NCBI RefSeq assembly: GCF_029533155.1
Contig: NZ_JAIZDB010000017.1
Location: forward strand, 124,001 to 188,000
Reading direction: 5' to 3'
Origin: Psychrobacillus antarcticus
Lineage (GTDB): Bacteria > Bacillota > Bacilli > Bacillales_A > Planococcaceae
Length of the DNA stretch: 64,000 nucleotides
In this document: in pieces, positions 32,336-41,231 of the stretch
How the letters are laid out: each line of letters begins with the position of its first letter
Numbering within the stretch: the stretch's first letter is position 1
Notes under the pieces: generated by a model
The model's input: only the letters and a program-made list of their open reading frames with translations
Told to the model about the DNA's origin: nothing
Database searches by the model: none
Position numbers and translations under genes: made by a program

Positions 32336-33934
32336 ATGGGCTCCACATTTATGGGATTAGAAACAGCTAGACGCGGTCTTACTACACAACAATCAGCGCT
32401 ATATACAACAGGACACAATATTTCTAACGCAAATACAATAGGATACTCACGCCAACGTGTAAATATGGAAGCAACTTTAGGATATCCAGGAACTGGCCTA
32501 AATGCACCCAAGATCCCAGGTCATCTTGGAACAGGTGTGCAAGCTCAATCGGTACAACGTATTCGTGACCAATTTGTTGATCGTCAGTACCGTCAAGAAA
32601 CGACGAAACTTGGCTATTGGGAAACTCGCTCAAATGCAGTTTCTCAAATGGAAGATATTCTTTCAGAGCCATCTGATTTCGGATTAAATGAGTCATTAGA
32701 TCAGTTCTGGAGCTCCCTTCAAATTTTAAGCACAAGCCCTGATGATGCAAGTACCCGTAAGGTAGTTGTTCAAAAAGGGATAGCAGTTGCAGAATCGTTT
32801 AACTATATCAATAAACAACTAACCGATATTCAAGAAAACTTAAAAAATGAAATTCTAGTATCAACTACTGATATCAACTCAATTTTGAAACAAATCGCTG
32901 CGATTAATGAAGAAATTCAAGCAATTGAACCAAACGGCTATATGCCAAATGATTTATATGATGTACGCGATGTATTGCTAGATGAACTTTCGAATTATTT
33001 CCCTGTAGAAGTTTCTTACGAAAAATCTGGTGGTAACGCATTAGCAATTGCAGAAGGCTCTATGAACATTTCTATTAAAACTGCTGGTGGTTCTATTAAT
33101 GTTGTAACAGGTAAAGACTTTGCTACTTTAACTGCAAACACAGGAAATACTACTCCACCAACACTAATGACAAACGCCGAGGGCTATCAACCTTTCACAA
33201 GTTTCACTGTTACTGGAAGTGGCAAAGCTCTAGGTGGTGAAATTAAATATGCTGATATGGAAGCTAATAAGGGGCAAATCCTTTCTCTTATTAACTCTCA
33301 CGGCTATGGTGCGGCTGCAGACGAAACCGGCTTCTATCCAGAAATGTTGAAAAAACTAGATGAGTTGGCAAATGCATTTGCAACCGCATTTAATAATGTT
33401 CATACAACAGGTACCGATATAAATGGTGCTCTAGGTCAAAATTTCTTTGTTAGTAAAGTGACAGGGCAAGAAATAAGTGCGAGCAATATTATAGTAGATA
33501 GCAAGTTTGAAAATAATACTTCATTAATTGCTGCATCTAACTCACAACCCGCTATTGATGCAAATGGGAATCCTGTTGTTGAGCCAGGTAATGGAGCAAA
33601 TGCATTATTACTTGCTAACATTAAAGCTAAACCACTTCCTGGGGATACAACAACTGGCGGATTAGGCGGAGCAACTATCCAAACATACTACCAATCGATG
33701 ATTGGACAAATGGGAGTTTTAGGAGAGCAAGCAACTCGTCTTGCTACGAACTCGGCAACCATCCAATTAACTGTTGCAAATAACAGAGCTTCCATTAGCT
33801 CCGTATCATTAGATGAAGAAATGACAAATATGATTACATTCCAACAAGCATATAACGCAAATGCCCGTATGATCACAGTAGTAGATGAAACATTAGACAA
33901 AATCATAAACGGCATGGGCCGAGTAGGACTATAA
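32336..33934 (+). CDS. flgK: Flagellar hook-associated protein FlgK (HAP1)
   Basis: A 532-residue axial protein forming the first hook-filament junction ring. The N-terminal rod/hook motif STFMGLETARRGLTTQQSALYTTGHNISNANTIGYSRQ-type region and the C-terminal SLDEEMTNMITFQQAYNANARMITVVDETLDKII are the conserved D0 coiled-coil ends; the middle part is variable, as usual. It is exported through the flagellar apparatus with FlgN as chaperone. AGGAGG precedes the ATG and flgL follows after 15 bases. Confidence 0.96.
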   Translation: MGSTFMGLETARRGLTTQQSALYTTGHNISNANTIGYSRQRVNMEATLGYPGTGLNAPKIPGHLGTGVQAQSVQRIRDQFVDRQYRQETTKLGYWETRSNAVSQMEDILSEPSDFGLNESLDQFWSSLQILSTSPDDASTRKVVVQKGIAVAESFNYINKQLTDIQENLKNEILVSTTDINSILKQIAAINEEIQAIEPNGYMPNDLYDVRDVLLDELSNYFPVEVSYEKSGGNALAIAEGSMNISIKTAGGSINVVTGKDFATLTANTGNTTPPTLMTNAEGYQPFTSFTVTGSGKALGGEIKYADMEANKGQILSLINSHGYGAAADETGFYPEMLKKLDELANAFATAFNNVHTTGTDINGALGQNFFVSKVTGQEISASNIIVDSKFENNTSLIAASNSQPAIDANGNPVVEPGNGANALLLANIKAKPLPGDTTTGGLGGATIQTYYQSMIGQMGVLGEQATRLATNSATIQLTVANNRASISSVSLDEEMTNMITFQQAYNANARMITVVDETLDKIINGMGRVGL

Positions 33935-33949
33935 TAGGAGGACTTTAAC

Positions 33950-34834
33950 ATGCGCGTAACACAATCTATGCTATCTAGTAATATGCTACGTAACTTATCC
34001 AACAGCTACGGCAAAATGAGTACACTACAGGACCAAATTAATACGGGTAAAAAAATTACTCGACCATCACAAGATCCCGTAGTAGCTACTAAAGGGATAG
34101 GATATCGTACAGATTTAAATAAAGTCGAGCAATACCAACGAAATCTAGGTGAGGTTAACAACTGGTTAGATAGTTCGGATGATGCTTTAGACCACGTAGG
34201 AGAAGCTGTTAAAAGATTACAAGAATTAGTCACAGATGCTGCGAATGATTCAAAAACATCTGACGACCGTAAAAAAATTCAAGTAGAGATAACACAAATT
34301 CGTAAGCAAATACAAGATTTATCAAACACAAAAGTTGGAGATAAATATATTTTCTCAGGTACAAATACTTTAACTCCTCTTCATGATGGAAATACATTTA
34401 CTGATACTTCTATTGCAACTGGCTTAAATAAAGAAGTGAAAATTGAAGTCTATGACGGCGTACAGATTAACGTAAATACAACTGGTATTCAATTATTTAG
34501 TGACATAGATGCAATGCTAGAAAAAATAGAAACATCTCTAGGTAATGGCAGTGCAGGTACTGTTATAAGTGGCTATTTATCGGATATAAACAATATGCAA
34601 AATAATGTCTTAGAAAAACGTGCAGATATTGGTGCACGCCAAAATCGTGTCGAAATGATGGAGAATCGTTTAGAGTCTCAAGAAATTATCGCAACAAAGC
34701 GTATGTCCGAAAACGAAGACATTGACTTAGAGAAAGCTATTACCGAAATGATTACCCAAGAATCTATCCATACGGCAGCACTTTCCGTCGGATCCAAAAT
34801 TATTCAAGCGACCTTAGTAGATTTCATAAGATAA
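33950..34834 (+). CDS. flgL: Flagellar hook-associated protein FlgL (HAP3)
   Basis: A 294-residue flagellin-like junction protein: RVTQSMLSSNMLRNLSNSYGKM, LQDQINTGKKITRPSQDPVVA at the N-terminus and EDIDLEKAITEMITQESIHTAALSVGSKII at the C-terminus form the D0/D1 coiled coils. It links FlgK to the filament. It follows flgK with a GGAGG ribosome site, and a hairpin terminator or attenuator follows before the yviE-like gene. Confidence 0.95.
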   Translation: MRVTQSMLSSNMLRNLSNSYGKMSTLQDQINTGKKITRPSQDPVVATKGIGYRTDLNKVEQYQRNLGEVNNWLDSSDDALDHVGEAVKRLQELVTDAANDSKTSDDRKKIQVEITQIRKQIQDLSNTKVGDKYIFSGTNTLTPLHDGNTFTDTSIATGLNKEVKIEVYDGVQINVNTTGIQLFSDIDAMLEKIETSLGNGSAGTVISGYLSDINNMQNNVLEKRADIGARQNRVEMMENRLESQEIIATKRMSENEDIDLEKAITEMITQESIHTAALSVGSKIIQATLVDFIR

Positions 34835-34837
34835 TAA

Positions 34838-34870
34838 AAAGCGTATGGACAAATGTTCATACGCTTTCTT
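34838..34870 (+). terminator. Hairpin after flgL
   Basis: AAAGCGTATG/CATACGCTTT arms (34838-34847 and 34858-34867) with a modest T-rich tail. The next gene starts 16 bases later, so it is probably a partial terminator that lowers downstream expression. Confidence 0.7.
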
Positions 34871-34885
34871 TAAAGGATGAGACGA

Positions 34886-35440
34886 ATGAAAATACCCCAA
34901 ATCCAAATTCAAACAACAAAAGCTGCATTAGGATTAACAATTCAACAGCCCAATCAGCAGATTCAACAGCCGCTAGCAGATATGCAGATTCAACAACCAG
35001 CAGCTGAGCTATCCATTCACACAACGGAAGGGCAATTGCATATTGACTCTTCACAAGCAAGGCGAGATCTTGGAATGATCAGTTCGATGGAAATGACAAG
35101 GAATTACGCCGAAAAAGGAAAACAAGCTGCGCTAGCTGGAGTTGCTCGTCGCGCAAGAGAAGGGGAGCAGCTCATGAGCATTGAAAAAGGTGGAAATGCC
35201 ATCTATTCTATTATTGATGCTAGGACAGGTCCACAGAATAAAAAAATGGGAATTAAATTTATTCCAAGTGGCGATTCAGTAAAAACTACATATACTCCAG
35301 CAACCGTAGACATTCAAGTTCAAAAGAACGATCCTAAAATCGACGTTCAGATCAATAAACCGATTCATAATTATACACCAGAAAATGTTAAAATAGATTT
35401 AATACAAAAGCCTTCCATACAAATTGATTGGGAAGTGTAA
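34886..35440 (+). CDS. YviE-like flagellar-operon protein (DUF6470)
   Basis: A 184-residue protein that begins KIPQIQIQTTKAALGL and contains short repeats of QQP.., then INKPIHNYTPENVKIDL near the end, as in YviE of Bacillus, which also lies between flgL and fliW. No catalytic or membrane feature is visible. An in-frame ATG at 34877 lies inside the AAAGGA ribosome site, so the ATG at 34886 (8 bases after it) is the better start. The function is unknown, presumed flagellar from strict gene order. Confidence 0.78.
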   Translation: MKIPQIQIQTTKAALGLTIQQPNQQIQQPLADMQIQQPAAELSIHTTEGQLHIDSSQARRDLGMISSMEMTRNYAEKGKQAALAGVARRAREGEQLMSIEKGGNAIYSIIDARTGPQNKKMGIKFIPSGDSVKTTYTPATVDIQVQKNDPKIDVQINKPIHNYTPENVKIDLIQKPSIQIDWEV

Positions 35441-35460
35441 AAATAGTGAGGAGAATAAAG

Positions 35461-35898
35461 ATGAACATACAAACTGCTTACTTTGGGGAAGTAGAAATTG
35501 ATCAATCAAACATATTAAACTTCCAACATGGCTTACCAGGTTTTGAAGATGAAAAAGAATTTATTTTACTTCCTATTGAAGAAAATAGCGTATTTCAAGT
35601 GTTGCAATCGGTTCAAACGGCAGCATTGGCATTTATCATTACAAACCCTTATGACATCACCACTCATTATAGCTTTGATATAGAAGAAGCAACTATACAT
35701 GCACTACAAATAGAAGACGAAAAAGAAGTAGCAGTTTTCGCCATCGTATCATTAAAAGAAACCATCGAAAAGTCTACCGTAAACTTAAAGGCACCAATTA
35801 TCTTAAACACGTCTAACAAAAAAGCGAAGCAAGTAATTTTAAACAATGAAGACTATGCAATTCGTCACTTAATCTCATCCGAAAGTAAAGAGGGGTGA
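35461..35898 (+). CDS. fliW: Flagellar assembly factor FliW
   Basis: A 145-residue FliW: NIQTAYFGEVEID, ILNFQHGLPGFEDEKEFILLP, ITNPYDI and the final EDYAIRHLIS are family marks. In Bacillus FliW binds CsrA and, alternatively, flagellin, so that flagellin made in excess frees CsrA to block hag translation. An upstream in-frame codon at 35428 would overlap the previous gene; the GAGGAG site 8 bases before 35461 supports this start. csrA follows after 4 bases. Confidence 0.94.
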   Translation: MNIQTAYFGEVEIDQSNILNFQHGLPGFEDEKEFILLPIEENSVFQVLQSVQTAALAFIITNPYDITTHYSFDIEEATIHALQIEDEKEVAVFAIVSLKETIEKSTVNLKAPIILNTSNKKAKQVILNNEDYAIRHLISSESKEG

Positions 35899-35902
35899 GC
35901 AA

Positions 35903-36115
35903 ATGCTAGTATTGTCTAGAAAAGTTGGAGATACTATTTGGATTGGGGAAGACATCGAAATAGTTATTTCGGAAGTAAAAGGGGAGCAAGTAAAAGTTGC
36001 TATAAATGCCCCAAGAAGTATTGATATTATTCGTGGGGAATTGAGACAAGATGTTTCTGCCTCTAATACAGAAGCAGTTATAACAAACTTAGATCTTTTC
36101 AAAAATAAATTTTAA
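35903..36115 (+). CDS. csrA: Carbon storage/translation regulator CsrA
   Basis: A 70-residue RNA-binding dimer: LVLSRKVGDTIWIGEDIEI at the N-terminus and the APRSIDIIRGEL block that forms the RNA-contact strand. It represses hag translation by covering its ribosome site. It is antagonised by FliW from the gene just upstream. The CsrA-type hairpin and ribosome-site GGA of the next gene are direct candidate targets. Confidence 0.96.
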   Translation: MLVLSRKVGDTIWIGEDIEIVISEVKGEQVKVAINAPRSIDIIRGELRQDVSASNTEAVITNLDLFKNKF

Positions 36116-36122
36116 AAGCTAT

Positions 36123-36148
36123 TAAACTATCTCTAAGTTTTCCGATAC
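36123..36148 (+). promoter_or_regulatory. Probable SigD promoter of hag
   Basis: TAAA (36123-36126), 14 bases, then TCCGATAC (36141-36148) resemble the SigD pattern, with two changes in the -10. It starts a leader of about 110 bases before the flagellin gene. Confidence 0.65.
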
Positions 36149-36217
36149 TAAGTATGTAAGCAAGAAAAACTGTGTCCGGCCGGCTCAGTTCTCTTGAATG
36201 CATACTAAACTAAACAC

Positions 36218-36254
36218 TGCTCACATGGAAGTGAGCAACACATTCCAAGGAGGA
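36218..36254 (+). promoter_or_regulatory. CsrA-binding leader of hag (hairpin site plus ribosome site)
   Basis: A 7-bp hairpin (36218-36224 with 36231-36237) displays GGA in its loop; the stretch ACATGGAAGT (36223-36232) fits the CsrA consensus ACANGGANGU exactly. A second GGA lies in the AAGGAGGA ribosome site (36247-36254). This two-site plan is the one described for Bacillus hag. Confidence 0.82.
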
Positions 36255-36261
36255 ACTTATA

Positions 36262-37629
36262 ATGAGAATTAATCACAATATCGCAGCACTTAACACACAC
36301 CGTCAATTGACTACTGCTAACTCAAACCAATCAAAATCAATGGAGAAATTATCTTCAGGTCTTCGTATTAACAAAGCTGGAGATGACGCAGCTGGTCTTG
36401 CAATCTCTGAAAAAATGCGTGCGCAAGTACGTGGTCTAGATATGGCTTCTAAGAATGCTCAAGATGCAAACTCTTTAATCGCTACTGCTGAGGGAGCACT
36501 AAACGAAACTCATTCAATTCTACAACGTATGCGTGAATTAGCAGTACAATCTGGTAATGATACAAACACAGATGTTGACCGTGGAGAAATCCAAAAAGAG
36601 ATGGATCAGTTAACTTCTGAAATTGATCGTATTGGTAACACGACTGAATTCAATACAAAAAAATTAATCAATGGTGGAGCTAATGTATCTGCGACTGCAA
36701 CTGATGCAGATACTGGCGATGCTGCTTTAATTAAAGTATTAGGCGGTACAGGTGACACTAAGGTTGGTGCATCAATAGGAATTAATACATCAACAGTGGC
36801 AACAGCTGCAACGGCAACAGCTACTGTTGCAACTACTGGGACAGCATTGAATGCTGCAAGTGCAATTACTATTAATGGAACATCATTCTCTTTTGCGGAT
36901 GCTGAATCAACTGATAATGTAATTAAAGCAATTAATGATGCAGGATTAGGAATAAAAGCTTCTTTAGATGCAACTGATATGTTGGTACTTACTAGTAATT
37001 CTGTAGGTAGTGCTTCAGAAATTACAATTGCTGGGGCAACAGGTAACTTTGTTGGTGCAGCAACTGGTTCTGGTACTGATGCTACAATTACAGCAGGTAC
37101 TACAGCTAATTATAATAACTATTCAGCAGTAGGAAACACAATTACTATTGAAGATGGCGATGCAAAAGGTCTTTCTTTTGAAATATCTGGAGCACTTGAT
37201 GTAACTGCTGATTCCACAATAACTGTTGCTTCAAACGGAACGTTAAACTTCCAAATCGGAGCGAATGAAGACCAAGAGATGAATATCTCAATTGGCGACA
37301 TGAGAGCATCAGCACTTGGAGTATCTGGAATCAAAGTAAATAGCCAGTCTTCTGCAAGTGATGCAATCACTACTATCAATAAAGCAATTGAAACTGTTTC
37401 TGCGGAACGCTCTAAGTTAGGTGCTTATACTAACCGTTTAGATCACACAGTTAACAACTTAGGAACATCTTCTGAAAACCTAACTGCAGCAGAATCTCGT
37501 ATTCGTGACGTAGATATGGCGAAAGAAATGATGAACCAAACAAAAGAATCTATCTTATCTCAAGCTTCTCAAGCAATGCTTGCACAAGCAAACCAAAAAC
37601 CACAAGCAGTTCTTCAATTATTACAATAA
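36262..37629 (+). CDS. hag: Flagellin
   Basis: A 455-residue flagellin, the filament subunit. The conserved N-terminus (RINHNIAALNTHRQL.., SSGLRINKAGDDAAGLAISEKMRAQVRGL) and C-terminus (ESRIRDVDMAKEMMNQTKESILSQASQAMLAQANQ, ending LQLLQ) form D0/D1. The central 200 residues (about 150-355) are rich in A, T, G and S and surface-exposed, making the protein longer than the short Bacillus Hag. Translation should be held back by CsrA. A strong terminator follows, as for a highly expressed single gene. Confidence 0.97.
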   Translation: MRINHNIAALNTHRQLTTANSNQSKSMEKLSSGLRINKAGDDAAGLAISEKMRAQVRGLDMASKNAQDANSLIATAEGALNETHSILQRMRELAVQSGNDTNTDVDRGEIQKEMDQLTSEIDRIGNTTEFNTKKLINGGANVSATATDADTGDAALIKVLGGTGDTKVGASIGINTSTVATAATATATVATTGTALNAASAITINGTSFSFADAESTDNVIKAINDAGLGIKASLDATDMLVLTSNSVGSASEITIAGATGNFVGAATGSGTDATITAGTTANYNNYSAVGNTITIEDGDAKGLSFEISGALDVTADSTITVASNGTLNFQIGANEDQEMNISIGDMRASALGVSGIKVNSQSSASDAITTINKAIETVSAERSKLGAYTNRLDHTVNNLGTSSENLTAAESRIRDVDMAKEMMNQTKESILSQASQAMLAQANQKPQAVLQLLQ

Positions 37630-37645
37630 TTTTAGAATACATGAA

Positions 37646-37682
37646 AGGGACTCTAGCTTTGCTAGGGTCTCTTTTTTTTTTA
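37646..37682 (+). terminator. Terminator of hag
   Basis: A 12-bp stem (37646-37657 with 37661-37672, two G-T pairs) is followed by nine or more T. Confidence 0.92.
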
Positions 37683-37877
37683 GATTTACATTTGACATTT
37701 GGAATTGTTGCAAGAGAAAGTACTAAATTTAAGAGGAATATATATGAACTGAGATTCTAGCAAGTCAATAAGATTGAGTGGTAAATAATCGTCGAATTCA
37801 AAGTTTGTAGAAGATGAAAATGCAGAATAATTGTAATTTTAAGTAATAAAAATAATTTTAAAGGAAGGGACAAGATT

Positions 37878-38255
37878 ATGAAAACTTTACAATCATTATT
37901 TGAAGAAAAATTTGAAATAAAAAACAAGTATTCTAGAGAAGAATTATGTTTTATAGTGGATTTCTTTAGAGGTGAAATAGGTAGTCTAGCGCTTGATTTA
38001 TATCATAGTAAAATTGGACGAATTTCGAGAAGTGATGTGGTTCTTGGTAAGATAAGTTTTAATCCTAGACATATATTGAAAGCTTTATATATTGAAGGTA
38101 TTATTACTAAGGATAACTTTGAAGACTTTATTGAATTAGATGATGGAAGATTATTTAATTTATTATTTACTAATATTAAGGATTACAAAGAAGAATTAAT
38201 TAAACTAACAGATGATGTAGAAAATCTAATGAAAATTCTTGAATTAGTAAAATAA
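37878..38255 (+). CDS. Hypothetical protein in the flagellar region
   Basis: A 125-residue protein of unknown family. It starts MKTLQSLFEEKFEIKNKYSREEL, contains a short DLYHSKIGRISRSDVVLGKISFNPRHILKALY stretch and an acidic helical C-terminus. There is no signal peptide or membrane helix. A good AAGGAAGGGA ribosome site precedes it. It lies between hag and the yjfB/flaG genes, where Bacillus has no matching gene. Its base composition is more AT-rich than that of the surrounding flagellar genes, hinting at separate origin. Function unknown. Confidence 0.65.
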   Translation: MKTLQSLFEEKFEIKNKYSREELCFIVDFFRGEIGSLALDLYHSKIGRISRSDVVLGKISFNPRHILKALYIEGIITKDNFEDFIELDDGRLFNLLFTNIKDYKEELIKLTDDVENLMKILELVK

Positions 38256-38421
38256 GTTGTTTTAAATCGAACTAGTCTATATTCAAATGGGAATAAATAT
38301 TTGTCCACAGTATCAAAAACAAACATGAGAGAATAAACATTCACGATGATTGAATTAACTTGTATGTTAACTAAGTAGTGAGAATTTGATATACATACTC
38401 TGTTATTTAGAAAGGAGTAGT

Positions 38422-38712
38422 ATGGATAAAGAGACTCAAGAGCATAAAAGATTTCTTGAAGAACAACTTGAATGGTGTAAGGAACAAGATAATATCTTAG
38501 AGGAAATAGAAGACAAACTGTATGAAATGAAAGAAATAGCAGAGTGCGCTCTTGTAAATGACATGACTACCAATGAAATTGCGAGATTTAATCATCAGCT
38601 GGATAACTTGAAAAGGAAGTTCAGTCTCTTGAAAGACAGTTACAGGCTGTTGTACACTAAAACTAGAAGGGTAGTGTTCGTATGGATATTGCATTATTAT
38701 CAATGGTCATGA
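38422..38712 (+). CDS. Small coiled-coil protein upstream of yjfB
   Basis: A 96-residue, highly charged protein (KETQEHKRFLEEQLEWCKEQDNILEEIEDKLYEMKEI..) that should form a helical hairpin or coiled coil. The ATG at 38422 is preceded by AAAGGAG, better than an upstream in-frame codon at 38386. The 3' end overlaps the following yjfB-like gene by 31 bases in another frame, so the two are translationally linked. The family is not recognised; a chaperone-like or regulatory role in flagellation is only a guess. Confidence 0.65.
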   Translation: MDKETQEHKRFLEEQLEWCKEQDNILEEIEDKLYEMKEIAECALVNDMTTNEIARFNHQLDNLKRKFSLLKDSYRLLYTKTRRVVFVWILHYYQWS

Positions 38713-38882
38713 GCCAACAGAACGTTATGCAACAAGCGTCGATGTCAGTTATGAAACAAGCAATGGGCAGTGCCGAACAGCAAGGTGATGCGCTTCAAAA
38801 TCTAATGACTACGACAGATGCAGCTGCGATTCAACAAGCTGCTCAGCCACATTTAGGTGGAAACATTGACTTGAAATTATAA
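38682..38882 (+). CDS. YjfB family putative motility protein
   Basis: A 66-residue protein with the YjfB pattern: MDIALLSMVMSQQNVMQQASMSVMKQAM, a Gln-rich middle and the GGNIDLKL end. YjfB-family genes are SigD-dependent in Bacillus and their products have no known function. The N-terminal met-rich helix resembles the start of secreted flagellar axial proteins. It overlaps the preceding gene and ends at a hairpin terminator. Confidence 0.8.
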   Translation: MDIALLSMVMSQQNVMQQASMSVMKQAMGSAEQQGDALQNLMTTTDAAAIQQAAQPHLGGNIDLKL

Positions 38883-38895
38883 TAGAAGTATTTTG

Positions 38896-38932
38896 GAGTA
38901 GCCTTGATGAGAGGTTGCTCTTTATCTTTTTC
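38896..38932 (+). terminator. Terminator after the yjfB-like gene
   Basis: GAGTAGCC (38896-38903) and GGTTGCTC (38913-38920) pair with G-T wobbles, followed by TTTATCTTTTT. The remaining 280 bases to the flaG promoter are AT-rich without other features. Confidence 0.75.
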
Positions 38933-39216
38933 GGGCAAATGGGAAAAGTAGATTATGTCCAGAAATTCTAGTTCCACTTTATTCGTTTTAAATATATATC
39001 CAAACCATCTTTTCGCATACTTATGGACAAACTTACATTAAATTATTCAGAAATATAATTTTAGACATCCCCAAGTAATTACCTGCAAATTCTACTATGA
39101 TATTTAGCTTAGTCCCTTTTGATTAAACTCACTTCGGTTTTAGAGCCTATATTCTCATTTATAATATATTTCAAATATAAAACTTTTTCTAACATTATCT
39201 TTTTCAATGCATACCT

Positions 39217-39242
39217 TAAAAAAGTTTTATTTTTGCCGATAT
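39217..39242 (+). promoter_or_regulatory. SigD promoter of the flaG-fliDST operon
   Basis: TAAA (39217-39220), 14 bases, then a perfect GCCGATAT (39235-39242) lie 40 bases before flaG. Confidence 0.9.
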
Positions 39243-39281
39243 AAACTGTAAGGATCTTCTAATATAAGGAGGCAAGTAGGC

Positions 39282-39662
39282 ATGGTAAATAGAATAGCTG
39301 AGAGTGGTACTAATACTGCTATTATCTTTTCTAATAAGCAGGAAAATATCGGTAAAAAAACTATCATAGAGAGTAAAGTGACTCCTTCAGAAATGCAAGA
39401 CATACAAAAAAGTGAAGAAACGTCGAAAGAAAACTTAACACCCGATAAAGTGAAGAAAATGACAGAGAGTTTAAATGAATTTTTAGAAACTACAAGTACT
39501 AAATTGAGATATGAATTTCATGAAAAATTAGAAAAATACTATGTTACGTTAGTGGATTCTGAGACTGAACAGGTCGTCCGTGAAATTCCAAATAAGAAAT
39601 TGATGGATATGTATGCCTCGATGTTAGATTTTATTGGAGTGCTAATAGATAAAAAAATTTAG
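39282..39662 (+). CDS. flaG: FlaG family flagellar protein (YvyC)
   Basis: A 126-residue FlaG: a variable N-terminus, then LTPDKVKKMTESLNEFLETTSTKLRYEFHEKLEKYYVTLVDSETEQVVREIPNKKLMDMYASM, the conserved domain. FlaG proteins affect filament length in some species and have an otherwise unclear role. As in Bacillus (yvyC) it precedes fliD, here by 15 bases. GGAGG precedes its start and a SigD promoter lies upstream. Confidence 0.9.
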   Translation: MVNRIAESGTNTAIIFSNKQENIGKKTIIESKVTPSEMQDIQKSEETSKENLTPDKVKKMTESLNEFLETTSTKLRYEFHEKLEKYYVTLVDSETEQVVREIPNKKLMDMYASMLDFIGVLIDKKI

Positions 39663-39677
39663 AAAGCTGGTGTTTTT

Positions 39678-41195
39678 ATGCGTATTGGTGGTTTAGCAAG
39701 TGGAATGGATACAGAATCGATGGTTAAAGAGTTAATGAAGGCTCATCGAATCCCTTTAGATAAAATAACGCAAAAGAAACAATATACGGAATGGCAACGT
39801 GATGATTATCGTACTGTCAATCGTACTTTAAATGATTTCAAAACTTTAACAAGCGATAGTATGCTAAGACAATCCACATTTATACAAAAAACAGTCACAT
39901 CCTCGGCACCAGAAAACGTTTCTGTAAAAAATATTAACTCTGTAAGTGATTTTTCTGGAAAACTTAAGATCGATAAGCTTGCCACGAATGCAAGTATGCA
40001 AAGTAGTAGTAAAGTAATTAATGATGCAGATTTGAATAAGAAGTTATCTGATCTAACTCTAACAACAGTACCATCAGATTTTACTATAAAAGCTATCAAA
40101 AGTGATGGTACGTTGGATAATGGCTATAAAGTAAAAATAGACGTAAATTCAACAATGAAAAGTGTGTTGGATGATATTAACAAAAATTCTGGAGTAACTG
40201 CATTTTATGATTCTTTCTCCGGTAAAATTGCATTCTCAGCTAAAAATTCTGGTAATGTAGTTGGGGGAAATGAAATAGAATTCTCAGATAGTCATAGTTT
40301 TTTGAAAGTTTCAGAAAATAATACAATTTCCGCTGGGGCTACAGATGCAAACGGAAATAAATTAGGTACATTAGGACAAAATGCTGAATTTATATTTAAT
40401 GGATTAAAAACGGAAAGACAAACTAATACTTTTCAAATTAATGGATTTGAAGTGACTTTGCAAAAAGTAAGTAATGAAGAGATTACATTTAGTTCTACTC
40501 CTGATACAGACAAAATATTAGAATCTGTTACTAAATTTGTAGATGAATATAATAAGTTAATCGAAGACTTGAATGGACAATTGCGAGAAAGCAAATATAA
40601 GGACTACCAACCACTTACTGACACAGAAAAAGAAACGTTATCTGAAGATCAGATTAAAAAGTGGGAAGAAAAAGCAATGAGTGGAACGCTGAAGAATGAC
40701 AGCATCATTTCAGGAGTTTTAAACAAAATGCGAAGTGCAATGAGTTCAGTTGTTGGCGGTGTATCCGGTACAAATGCATTAAGTAAACTGGGCATTTCCA
40801 CTTCAAGTAATTATTTAGAAAATGGTAAACTGATAATAGATGAGACAAAATTAAGAGAAGCAATTTCTGCAAATCCAAACCAGGTCTATGAGTTATTTGC
40901 TGCTGATGGTGTAAAGGATTCTGAAAAGGGAATAGCAAGACGACTTACTTCAGCACTAGATGAGGCAAGAACAAAAATTACAAGCAAAGCCGGTTCAGGA
41001 ACTACAACGGTAAATAATACATTTGTTTTAGGACGTTTGTTGGCTGGCTATGAAGATCAAATGACCCGTTTTGAAGATCGTTTAGCATCTCTTGAAAGCC
41101 GTTATTGGAAGCAGTTTACAGCGATGGAACAAGCTATTCAAAAAGCAAATTCACAGTCTTCTTATCTGTCAGGGATGTTTAGCACAGGATCATAA
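39678..41195 (+). CDS. fliD: Flagellar filament cap protein FliD (HAP2)
   Basis: A 505-residue cap protein that aids folding of exported flagellin at the filament tip. The N-terminus RIGGLASGMDTESMVKELMKAHRIPLDKI and the C-terminal helix (LAGYEDQMTRFEDRLASLESRYWKQFTAMEQAIQKANSQSSYL) are the family-defining parts. The middle has the repeated beta domains of the cap plate. It sits between flaG and fliS in one operon. Confidence 0.96.
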   Translation: MRIGGLASGMDTESMVKELMKAHRIPLDKITQKKQYTEWQRDDYRTVNRTLNDFKTLTSDSMLRQSTFIQKTVTSSAPENVSVKNINSVSDFSGKLKIDKLATNASMQSSSKVINDADLNKKLSDLTLTTVPSDFTIKAIKSDGTLDNGYKVKIDVNSTMKSVLDDINKNSGVTAFYDSFSGKIAFSAKNSGNVVGGNEIEFSDSHSFLKVSENNTISAGATDANGNKLGTLGQNAEFIFNGLKTERQTNTFQINGFEVTLQKVSNEEITFSSTPDTDKILESVTKFVDEYNKLIEDLNGQLRESKYKDYQPLTDTEKETLSEDQIKKWEEKAMSGTLKNDSIISGVLNKMRSAMSSVVGGVSGTNALSKLGISTSSNYLENGKLIIDETKLREAISANPNQVYELFAADGVKDSEKGIARRLTSALDEARTKITSKAGSGTTTVNNTFVLGRLLAGYEDQMTRFEDRLASLESRYWKQFTAMEQAIQKANSQSSYLSGMFSTGS

Positions 41196-41231
41196 GTAGT
41201 GAAGAAATATATTAAAGGTGTGGTGTAGTAA

